DNA of 5,960 nucleotides, taken from contig JAOAFW010000426.1 in assembly GCA_026416065.1 (NCBI GenBank), positions 1-5,960 on the forward strand, read 5' to 3'. Of this stretch, positions 1 through 5,045 are shown piece by piece. Numbering within the stretch: the first letter of the stretch is position 1; every line of letters starts with the position of its first letter. The DNA comes from Fimbriimonadales bacterium (GTDB lineage Bacteria; Armatimonadota; Fimbriimonadia; Fimbriimonadales; GBS-DC). The translations under genes were made by a program, and so were the position numbers. A model generated the notes under the pieces. It had not been told where the DNA came from, made no database searches, and worked only from the letters and a program-made list of their open reading frames with translations.

Positions 1-768
1 ACCCAGCACCGAGCACGAGAGCTGGTAGAGCGCGGCGACCACATGTGGGACGCCGTTTGCGCGGACCATCAGACTGCTGGGCGTGGCAGACAAGGCGCAT
101 GCTGGCATGACGCGCCCGGACAGAGCTTACTGGTCTCGCTCATTCTGTGGAACACGCTGCTGCCAGAGCCTGCAGGACTTGTAGGGCTGTTCGCTGCGCT
201 TGCCGCTGCGCAGTCGCTGGAGGCGCATTATCCTGACTTGCCCCCGGTACAGCTCAAGTACCCAAACGATTTGATGGTTCACGGGCGCAAGTTGGGCGGT
301 GTACTCACTGAGATAGTAGAAGACATCGCAATCGTGGGGATAGGCATCAATCTGGCGCAAACAGAATTCCCGCCTGAGCTGCGAGAGAGGGCGATTTCAG
401 TGCGACAAGCGATTAGCCCTCACCTCCCTACCCCCTTCTCCCATGGCGTAGGGGGGTCAAGTTCCCTTCTCCCTCTACGCGAGAGAAGGGCTGTGGATGA
501 GGACTACATCCCCCAATCCGAACGCGCTGCCTTTATTGAAGCAGTTCATGGACGTCTGCGCCAGATACTACACCTCAGGCGCACATCTCCTCTGCAGGTT
601 TTCACTCTGTGGCAGGCGCGGGATTGTAGCGCGGGGCGCGTTTATCAAATACAAGACCTGCCTGAACAACCTTTGGGTGTCGCGCTCGGCGTCGAGACGG
701 ACTTTCGCTTGCGGCTGCGCCTGTCCGACGGTGCAGAACACGGCACTTACTATGTAAGCGCGGTATAA
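1..768 (+). CDS. birA: Biotin--[acetyl-CoA-carboxylase] ligase, 5'-truncated by window edge
   Basis: Activates biotin as biotinyl-AMP and transfers it to the biotin carrier protein of acetyl-CoA carboxylase in the cytoplasm. The frame is open from base 1, so the true start lies upstream and the ATG at 43 is internal. Counting codon 1 at base 1, the biotin-binding loop ADHQTAGRGRQG is at 21-32, KYPND (family KWPND) at 86-90, RKLGG with the conserved active-site Lys at 96-100, and GIGIN at 113-117. The C-terminal SH3-like domain covers about 195-255 and includes GVALGV. No N-terminal DNA-binding domain is visible, but its absence cannot be judged from a partial gene. Between GIGIN and the C-terminal part lies an odd Pro/Ser/Arg-rich stretch of about 30 residues (139-168), encoded by a palindromic repeat (418-502). 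Family members normally have a short linker here. Homology resumes in the same frame afterwards, so the gene looks intact. The identification is secure. Confidence 0.93.
   Translation, partial: TQHRARELVERGDHMWDAVCADHQTAGRGRQGACWHDAPGQSLLVSLILWNTLLPEPAGLVGLFAALAAAQSLEAHYPDLPPVQLKYPNDLMVHGRKLGGVLTEIVEDIAIVGIGINLAQTEFPPELRERAISVRQAISPHLPTPFSHGVGGSSSLLPLRERRAVDEDYIPQSERAAFIEAVHGRLRQILHLRRTSPLQVFTLWQARDCSAGRVYQIQDLPEQPLGVALGVETDFRLRLRLSDGAEHGTYYVSAV
417..502. repeat. Palindromic repeat element inside birA, translated in frame
   Basis: An imperfect inverted repeat spans about 85 bp. The outer arms are 418-422 (CCTCA) and 498-502 (TGAGG). A perfect 8-bp middle stem pairs 433-440 (CCCTTCTC) with 483-490 (GAGAAGGG). 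The inner arms 446-456 and 470-480 pair mostly, with GCGTA against TACGC exact. The 10-mer CCCTTCTCCC occurs twice (433-442 and 464-473), so an alternative local hairpin 464-471/483-490 is also possible. The pyrimidine-rich then purine-rich pattern (CCCTCACC...CCCTTCTCCC...GAGAAGGG...GGATGAGG) resembles dispersed REP/MITE-like palindromes found in many bacterial genomes, usually between genes. Here it lies within a reading frame without a stop. I saw no clear target-site duplication. Mobility and copy number elsewhere are inferred, since only one copy is in the window. Confidence 0.75.
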
Positions 769-769
769 T
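764..769 (+). promoter_or_regulatory. Candidate -10 box (TATAAT) for the HMA/two-component operon
   Basis: A perfect TATAAT overlaps the birA stop codon (TAA 766-768) and ends 8 nt before the ATG at 778. No convincing TTGACA-like -35 is seen 16-18 nt upstream, and no SD sequence lies between it and the ATG. If it is used, transcription would begin at or within a few bases of the start codon, giving a leaderless or nearly leaderless mRNA. The same GTAYAATAT string recurs at 3765-3773 before the next transcription unit. Evidence is the box and spacing only. Confidence 0.4.
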
Positions 770-777
770 ATCCCTGT

Positions 778-993
778 ATGAATCTTCAGGAAAAGGTGTG
801 GAAGACTCCTGATATCGAGTGTGAGGGCTGCGTGCGTGCCATTCATCACGCGCTGGACGATGTGGACGGCGTGCAACAAGTTGAGGTGGACTTGCTCCAG
901 AAAACCGTGCGTGTAGTGTTCGACAGCGCGTGTGTGCAGGCAGAACAACTTAAGCGATGGATTGAAGAAGCGGGCTTTACCCCTTCCGAATAG
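778..993 (+). CDS. Heavy-metal-associated (HMA) domain protein, CopZ/MerP-like
   Basis: A small cytosolic protein of 71 aa, consistent with a single ferredoxin-like HMA fold that binds a soft metal ion such as Cu(I) through two cysteines. The metal site is CEGC at residues 15-18, in the context PDIECEGCVRAI (family GMTCxxC). The downstream pattern of 'DGVQQVEVDL', 'KTVRVVFD' and 'LKRWIEEAGF' matches the usual order of strand, strand and second helix. The length is normal for a stand-alone metallochaperone. The Met usually found two residues before the first Cys is replaced by Glu (IECEGC), so the metal preference is uncertain. The ATG at 778 lies 9 nt after the birA stop and has no SD. The stop at 991-993 overlaps the SD of the sensor kinase gene, so the two are probably co-translated. 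A role as metal sensor input or chaperone for the two-component system next to it is inferred from position only. Confidence 0.85.
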   Translation: MNLQEKVWKTPDIECEGCVRAIHHALDDVDGVQQVEVDLLQKTVRVVFDSACVQAEQLKRWIEEAGFTPSE

Positions 994-997
994 GAGG
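993..997 (+). promoter_or_regulatory. Shine-Dalgarno GGAGG for the histidine kinase gene
   Basis: GGAGG at 993-997 lies 5 nt before the ATG at 1003 and overlaps the last base of the HMA stop codon (TAG 991-993). It fixes the kinase start and points to translational coupling with the HMA gene. Confidence 0.75.
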
Positions 998-1002
998 CAG
1001 GT

Positions 1003-2163
1003 ATGGCGGCGTTGCCTGAATATCGGCGGTTCACACGGGTGAACCTGCCTGTGTGGGTGATTGTCAGTGCGACGGTCGTTTGGGCAATCGTTCATAAACT
1101 TTCAGATAAGTTCACGCTGAACTGGGCGCAGTTATCCATCCTGATTGTGTTGGCAGTGGTATCAGCAGCGGCGCGCACCTGGGTGGGGTTGAAAGATCCG
1201 CGCGTGATGTATCGGATGACCCTGCCGCTGGTAGCGTTTGACCTGACACTGATTACGTTGGCTGTGCGCTTTACTGGGGGCTTTGAGAGCCAGGTCTGGC
1301 TACTCTACTTCGCTTTGCTGGTGTCCGAGTCGGCTGTGATGAGTACCCGCGGGCTTGCTCTCACGCTGGCTCTGACCGCGTTCGGCTATGGCTGGGCGAG
1401 TGCGCCGCTCCCGATAGAACACTGGAACGACTTCTGGTATCGTATCGCCTCGCTCAGTCTTGCCTGCTGGCTTATCCACCAGGTCTATCGAAGCCATGCC
1501 GAACACCGCATGGAGCTGGCGGAACTACGCGAGCAATATGAACTTGCTCAGGAACGCGAGCGCATCGCGCGCGAGTTCCACGACGGACTGGGACATCATT
1601 TAGTCAGCGCGATTCGGGGACTGGAATCGCTCCAGCGACGCCTGAATGGAAATCCAGATGGACACAGTGGCGACGCCCTCCAAGAACAGATTGATATCTT
1701 GCGCACGGCGATGGATGAGACGCGCCAGACCATTCAACAGCTGCGTGCGCCCGAAACGACTGATATGCGCTTGTTTATCAAGCAGGCCGCCGAGCGCGTG
1801 GCACAACGATTAGGAGCGCAACTGCACTGCGTCTGCCCCGACACTCTGCCCGAACTCTCGCCCATCCAGTCGTTGATGCTTACGCGTGTCATTCAGGAAG
1901 CGCTAAGCAACGTGATGAAGCACGCCGGCAACCCGCAGAACCTCTGGGTCGAGTGTCAGCTACGCGGCGATTGGCTCGAGATGCGCGTTGCCGACGATGG
2001 GAAAGGCTTCGAACCCGAAAATGTGCTGGAGGGGATGGGACTAAGCAACATGCGCGACAGGATTCACGCGCTGGATGGCGAAATCAGCCTTCAAAGTGCG
2101 CCCGGTCAAGGGACGGTGCTAATAGTACGAGTACCGCTGCGGGGAGAGCTATGGAAGCCATAA
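1003..2163 (+). CDS. Membrane sensor histidine kinase, HisKA_3 (NarL/LiaS/DesK) type
   Basis: An inner-membrane sensor of 386 aa that autophosphorylates on His and passes the phosphate to the response regulator encoded next. The N-terminal half holds about six hydrophobic segments, roughly residues 15-31, 42-61, 72-90, 96-113, 117-132 and 144-163. The loops are short and there is no large extracytoplasmic domain, so the signal is probably sensed in or near the membrane, or supplied by a partner. A coiled-coil-like stretch (about 165-187) leads into the dimerisation and phosphoacceptor motif FHDGLGHHL with phospho-His at 193. The HATPase_c domain shows the N box (E299, N303, KH at 306-307), the G1 box DDGKGF (331-336), the G2 box GMGL (344-347) and a final GQGT. 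All catalytic elements are present, so the enzyme should be active. The stop (2161-2163) overlaps the start of the response regulator gene by 13 nt. The stimulus cannot be read from the sequence. Confidence 0.93.
   Translation: MAALPEYRRFTRVNLPVWVIVSATVVWAIVHKLSDKFTLNWAQLSILIVLAVVSAAARTWVGLKDPRVMYRMTLPLVAFDLTLITLAVRFTGGFESQVWLLYFALLVSESAVMSTRGLALTLALTAFGYGWASAPLPIEHWNDFWYRIASLSLACWLIHQVYRSHAEHRMELAELREQYELAQERERIAREFHDGLGHHLVSAIRGLESLQRRLNGNPDGHSGDALQEQIDILRTAMDETRQTIQQLRAPETTDMRLFIKQAAERVAQRLGAQLHCVCPDTLPELSPIQSLMLTRVIQEALSNVMKHAGNPQNLWVECQLRGDWLEMRVADDGKGFEPENVLEGMGLSNMRDRIHALDGEISLQSAPGQGTVLIVRVPLRGELWKP
2141..2146 (+). promoter_or_regulatory. Shine-Dalgarno GGGGAG that decides the response regulator start
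   Basis: GGGGAG ends 4 nt before the ATG at 2151. It supports this ATG over the far upstream in-frame ATG at 1953, which would add a 66-residue low-complexity stretch translated out of frame from the kinase ATPase domain. Confidence 0.7.
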
Positions 2164-2801
2164 GAACGGTTCTGGCGGAAGACGACTCACGCCTGCAAGA
2201 GGCGTTCCGAGACATCGCGACCGATGAAGCGAGTATTGACCTGTTAGGCGTCGCCAGTGACGGGGAGCAGGCGGTACAGATGGCGATGCAGTTCGAGCCG
2301 CAAGTCATCCTGATGGATATCCAGATGCCGCGCCTGAACGGAATTGAGGCGACACGACGCATCAAACGCGCTCTGCCCGGAGTGCAGATAGTCATCTGGA
2401 CGGTCTTCGGCGACGACCAGCATGTATTCGAAGCAATCAAAGCGGGCGCGATTGGCTACCTGCTCAAGGACAGCCCCACTCTTGAGATTATCGAGGGGAT
2501 CCAAGCGGCGGCGCGTGGCGAGTCACTGCTCCATCCCGCCGTCGCCAAGCGCGTGATTCAGGAGTTTCAACGCATGCGTACCGCCGTTGAGAAAGCCCCC
2601 GATCTGCTGTGCGAACTCACTGCACGCGAAACTGAGGTGTTGCGCCTGCTGGCGGAAGGGAGACGCAATAAAGAGATTGCCGCACAGCTGTTCCTGACGG
2701 AGAAAACGGTCAAGAACTATATCTCCAGCATCTTATATAAACTGCAGGTGAACTCGCGCACGGAAGCCGCCCTCAAAGCGGTGCAGGGAGGTTTAATTTA
2801 A
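2151..2801 (+). CDS. Two-component response regulator, NarL/FixJ (LuxR) family
   Basis: A cytoplasmic transcription factor of 216 aa, controlled by the upstream kinase. The receiver domain (about 4-120) has the acidic pair D11-D12, phospho-acceptor D56 within LMDIQMP, switch residue T84 and invariant K106 within LLKD. The residue before T84 is Trp, where an aliphatic one is usual. The C-terminal GerE/LuxR helix-turn-helix (about 153-213) shows LTARETEVLRLLAEG, NKEIA and the recognition helix region TEKTVKNYISSIL, as in NarL, DevR and LiaR. Length and layout are standard. The start at ATG 2151 is chosen because the receiver fold begins at once (IRTVLAEDD) and an SD precedes it; the gene overlaps the kinase gene by 13 nt. 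The target promoters are unknown; autoregulation of this operon is common in the family but not shown here. Confidence 0.95.
   Translation: MEAIRTVLAEDDSRLQEAFRDIATDEASIDLLGVASDGEQAVQMAMQFEPQVILMDIQMPRLNGIEATRRIKRALPGVQIVIWTVFGDDQHVFEAIKAGAIGYLLKDSPTLEIIEGIQAAARGESLLHPAVAKRVIQEFQRMRTAVEKAPDLLCELTARETEVLRLLAEGRRNKEIAAQLFLTEKTVKNYISSILYKLQVNSRTEAALKAVQGGLI
2786..2791 (+). promoter_or_regulatory. Distant Shine-Dalgarno GGGAGG for trmB
   Basis: GGGAGG lies inside the last codons of the response regulator gene, 13 nt before the GTG start of trmB, which is longer than the usual 5-9 nt. A stop codon at 2799-2801 in the same frame excludes any earlier start, so this is the only candidate site. The same 13-nt spacing occurs before the gene at 4512. 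Confidence 0.5.
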
Positions 2802-2804
2802 CCT

Positions 2805-3758
2805 GTGCGTGCGTATTATCGCTCGTTGAAGCCGCTCATCTTGTGGCGTGAGGCGGCGCGTCCCTTGAACTGGGTGCAAGTGTTCGGGCGCGACGCTCCA
2901 GTGGAACTCGAGATCGGGTTCGGCAGCGGCGATTACCTGGTTGCGCGGGCGCAACAGTATCCCGAGCGCGACTTCGTGGGCATCGAGCTGGAGTGGGAAG
3001 GTATCCAGCGCGCCTTGCGTAAAATTGCGGGCTCAGAACTGACCAATGTGCGTGTGCTACTGGGCGACGCGCGCCCTATTCTGGGGCGCGCCATCCCGCC
3101 CCAGAGCTTGACGCGCATCTATTCGCTGTTCCCCTGCCCATGGCCCAAAAAACACCACCACAAACATCGCCTGTTCGACCAGCGTCAGCTACAATTGCTC
3201 AACAGTAAGTTGCACGACGAAGGCGAGTTCTATCTGTTGACTGACCACGAGGCGTATTTCCACTGGGTGTTGAGCAACCTCACCGATACGGGATTCACAG
3301 CGTTTGCTCGAACCGTGCCGCCGCAGGTGAACACTAAATATGAGCAGAAGTGGCTTGCAGAGGGGCAGACGCGCTTTTACGAGCTGACGCTACGCAAAGT
3401 GCAACACTGCGCAGTGCCCCTGTTGGAGGATGTACCAATGGAGACCTACCGTGTGAAAACTTTTGATCCTGCGCACTTTCAACCTACTGCAATCAGCGAG
3501 GATGTCCATGTGGTGTTCAAGGAAACGCGCTACGACCCCGCACGCCAGATTGCGATGACGCGCGTGGTAGTGGTGGAAGACGACCTGACGCAACATTTCT
3601 GGATTGATATCGTGCGCGAGGGCGACGAATGGCGCATTCGTCCTGCGCAGGGATGTGGCGTCGTGCCGACGGTGGGCGTGCAGCGTGCGCTGGATGCGGT
3701 GCGGAATGCCTGCCAGCCTCAGAGGTCGCTCTCGCCTGCCCCGAACAACAGCGTGTAG
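2805..3758 (+). CDS. trmB: tRNA (guanine-N7-)-methyltransferase with long C-terminal extension
   Basis: Makes m7G46 in the variable loop of tRNAs using S-adenosylmethionine. The Rossmann methyltransferase core is at about 33-200: the SAM motif ELEIGFGSGDYL (35-46), GIELEWEG with the acidic ribose-binding residue, LLGDAR, then the family signature FPCPWPKKHHHKHRLF (109-124), LLTDHEAYF, and TKYEQKW (177-183). In the signature the usual FPDPW Asp is Cys at 111. The core ends near 200; a further 115 or so residues follow without a motif I recognise, and the last 15 are Pro/Ser/Asn-rich. A typical TrmB such as that of E. coli is about 240 aa. Thermophilic TrmB proteins such as that of Aquifex aeolicus are known to carry a C-terminal extension linked to heat stability, which fits 317 aa. 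The start is GTG, 3 nt after the response regulator stop and in the same frame. Co-transcription with the two-component genes is likely; a functional link is not evident. Confidence 0.93.
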   Translation: MRAYYRSLKPLILWREAARPLNWVQVFGRDAPVELEIGFGSGDYLVARAQQYPERDFVGIELEWEGIQRALRKIAGSELTNVRVLLGDARPILGRAIPPQSLTRIYSLFPCPWPKKHHHKHRLFDQRQLQLLNSKLHDEGEFYLLTDHEAYFHWVLSNLTDTGFTAFARTVPPQVNTKYEQKWLAEGQTRFYELTLRKVQHCAVPLLEDVPMETYRVKTFDPAHFQPTAISEDVHVVFKETRYDPARQIAMTRVVVVEDDLTQHFWIDIVREGDEWRIRPAQGCGVVPTVGVQRALDAVRNACQPQRSLSPAPNNSV

Positions 3759-3765
3759 CGTGGGG

Positions 3766-3771
3766 TACAAT
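3766..3771 (+). promoter_or_regulatory. Candidate -10 box (TACAAT) for the isomerase/GAF unit
   Basis: TACAAT lies in the only true gap of the rightward strand (3759-3797), 26 nt before the ATG at 3798 and upstream of its SD. It sits in the string GTACAATAT, near-identical to GTATAATAT at 763-771. No clear -35 hexamer is seen. A transcript starting about 7 nt downstream would carry the SD in a short leader. Confidence 0.4.
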
Positions 3772-3782
3772 ATGTCGCTTCG

Positions 3783-3789
3783 AAGGAGG
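3783..3789 (+). promoter_or_regulatory. Shine-Dalgarno AAGGAGG for the cyclophilin lipoprotein gene
   Basis: A near-perfect anti-SD match ends 8 nt before the ATG at 3798 and is the strongest ribosome binding site in the window. It supports the start that places a signal peptide at the N-terminus. Confidence 0.8.
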
Positions 3790-3797
3790 AACGCACT

Positions 3798-4508
3798 ATG
3801 ACCCTAAAAACGCATGTCTTGAGTCGCTGGATGTTGCCAGTGCTGATGCTTGCCTTGTGCGCGTGCCAATCGCAATCCGTTGAGCAGGCTCAGGCGAGCA
3901 ACGAAACGGCTTCCGAAACCCCTGTGCAGACCCCCCTGCAACAACCTGCGGACAACAAGAAGGAGTCCCCCGCCAGCCAAAAAGAACAAAAATCAAAGGT
4001 TGCCTACGTGAAGATGACCATTAAGGACAAGGGCGACCTGGTTATCGAGTTAGACCTGAAAGAGGCTCCCAAAACCTGCGAGAATTTCCTGAATTTGGTC
4101 AAGGAAGGGTTTTATGACGGGATTCGCTTCCATCGCGTTGAGCCGAATTTCGTGATTCAGGCGGGCGATCCACAATCCAAGACTCTGCCGATGGGGCATC
4201 CGCAACTGGGTACGGGCGGCTCCGGCAGGAACATCAAGTTCGAGCCGAACAACCTCAAGCACAAACGCGGCGCTATCGGCATGGCGCGTGCGAGAGACCC
4301 AGACAGCGCAAGTAGCCAGTTCTACATCTGTCTGCAGGACCAGCCCCGACTCGACGGCAACTACGTTATCTTCGGCAAGGTCGTCGAGGGCATCGAGATT
4401 ATCGATCGGGTGCAAATCGGCGATACCATCCAGAAAGCCGTTGTGTTGGAGAAATGGGAGCCCAAAAAGCCGACCGCACCGTCTAATCCTTCAGGAGGCG
4501 GTAAGTAA
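3798..4508 (+). CDS. Cyclophilin-type peptidyl-prolyl cis-trans isomerase, predicted lipoprotein
   Basis: Catalyses cis-trans isomerisation of Xaa-Pro bonds, probably outside the cytoplasm. Residues 1-23 form a lipoprotein signal peptide: the positive start TLKTHVLSR, a hydrophobic core, and a lipobox LCAC with the modifiable Cys at 23; Cys at -2 is unusual but tolerated. A Gln/Glu/Ser/Pro-rich linker (24-67) tethers the catalytic domain (about 68-225). The active-site string FHRVEPNFVIQAGDP at 111-125 supplies the catalytic Arg113, Phe118 and Gln121. Later elements are GTGGSG, IGMARARDPDSASSQFYI and NYVIFGKVVEG. The Trp of human cyclophilin A that confers high cyclosporin affinity has no clear counterpart, as in most bacterial members. 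There is a loop insertion of about 10 residues after GDP. The C-terminus is Pro/Gly-rich. The gene appears to start its own unit and is followed after 3 nt by the GAF-domain gene. Confidence 0.93.
   Translation: MTLKTHVLSRWMLPVLMLALCACQSQSVEQAQASNETASETPVQTPLQQPADNKKESPASQKEQKSKVAYVKMTIKDKGDLVIELDLKEAPKTCENFLNLVKEGFYDGIRFHRVEPNFVIQAGDPQSKTLPMGHPQLGTGGSGRNIKFEPNNLKHKRGAIGMARARDPDSASSQFYICLQDQPRLDGNYVIFGKVVEGIEIIDRVQIGDTIQKAVVLEKWEPKKPTAPSNPSGGGK
4493..4498 (+). promoter_or_regulatory. Distant Shine-Dalgarno AGGAGG for the GAF-domain gene
   Basis: AGGAGG lies within the last codons of the cyclophilin gene, 13 nt before the ATG at 4512. The spacing is long but the match is strong and no closer site exists, so translation may depend on ribosomes ending at 4508. 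Confidence 0.5.
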
Positions 4509-4511
4509 TCC

Positions 4512-4985
4512 ATGGTCGAGGACTCGCTGGCGACCGAAGTGATTTTAGAAGCGGAAGCGATTCTGGAAGCGTCCGATACGCCTGTATCGGAACGCCTCCA
4601 GAAGCTGATGCGGTACCTACATCATCGACTGCCGCACTATCACTGGGTGGGCATCTACTGGCTCAGGGGCAACGAGCTGATACTGGGACCCTACGTGGGG
4701 CCGCCAACGGAGCATGTGCGTATCCCCGTTGGGCGCGGTGTGTGTGGAACCGCCGTCGCCGAGAACATGAACCAGATTATCGAGGATGTGCGCACCCTGA
4801 GCAACTACCTTGCCTGCAACCTCGAGACGCGGTCGGAGATTGTGGTGCTGATTCGACACCCCAGCAGTGGCAAGATTCTGGGGCAAATTGATGTTGACGG
4901 TACTGAGGTAGGCGCGTTCGATGAATCCGACGAGGCTATGTTGGAGGTCATCGCCGAGCGGATTGCGAAGCTGGTAGGGGCATAA
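4512..4985 (+). CDS. GAF-domain protein of the free-methionine-(R)-sulfoxide reductase family, variant
   Basis: A small soluble protein of 157 aa made of one GAF domain. The family (E. coli MsrC/YebR) reduces free methionine-R-sulfoxide with thioredoxin-type electrons. Matching features are HYHWVGIYWL, LILGPYVG, the segment RIPVGRGVCG with Cys78, NYLACNLETRSEIVV with Cys102, and GQIDVDG near the C-terminus. The 24-residue spacing of Cys78 and Cys102 equals that of Cys94 and Cys118 in E. coli. Cys118 is the catalytic residue there and Cys84 its main resolving partner; the Cys84 position is His68 here. The protein may therefore use Cys78-Cys102 as the redox pair, or may have another GAF function such as small-molecule sensing. 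It follows the lipoprotein isomerase gene by 3 nt, suggesting one unit for protein folding and oxidative damage repair. The fold and family call is strong; the reductase activity is less certain. Confidence 0.82.
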   Translation: MVEDSLATEVILEAEAILEASDTPVSERLQKLMRYLHHRLPHYHWVGIYWLRGNELILGPYVGPPTEHVRIPVGRGVCGTAVAENMNQIIEDVRTLSNYLACNLETRSEIVVLIRHPSSGKILGQIDVDGTEVGAFDESDEAMLEVIAERIAKLVGA

Positions 4986-5045
4986 AGGGCTGCTTGTCAA
5001 TTTGTAAGGGATTGGGCTTTACGAACGTACGCGCTGACTCCTTGG
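4986..5045. other. Short convergent intergenic region, no clear terminator
   Basis: Sixty bases separate the tail-to-tail GAF and SelB-like genes. I find no strong GC-rich hairpin followed by a T-run in either direction; GCGC repeats near 5055-5070 could pair only weakly. If the SelB-like frame is really frameshifted, its reading frame would extend through this region to a TGA at 4999-4997, leaving an 11-nt gap to the GAF stop. Confidence 0.5.

Noticed and set aside
43..45. ATG at 43 as the birA start
   Set aside because: The frame is open to base 1, and the residues before it (ARELVERGD) fit the conserved N-terminal part of the ligase core, so the gene starts outside the window.
568..1095. 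Long minus-strand open frame opposite birA, HMA and kinase genes
   Set aside because: It lies fully antisense to well-supported genes, shows no family resemblance, and reads as a shadow of GC-rich coding sequence.
1953..2150. Upstream extension of the response regulator frame to an ATG at 1953
   Set aside because: The added residues are an out-of-frame translation of the kinase ATPase domain with no homology; the receiver domain begins right after the ATG at 2151, which has its own SD.
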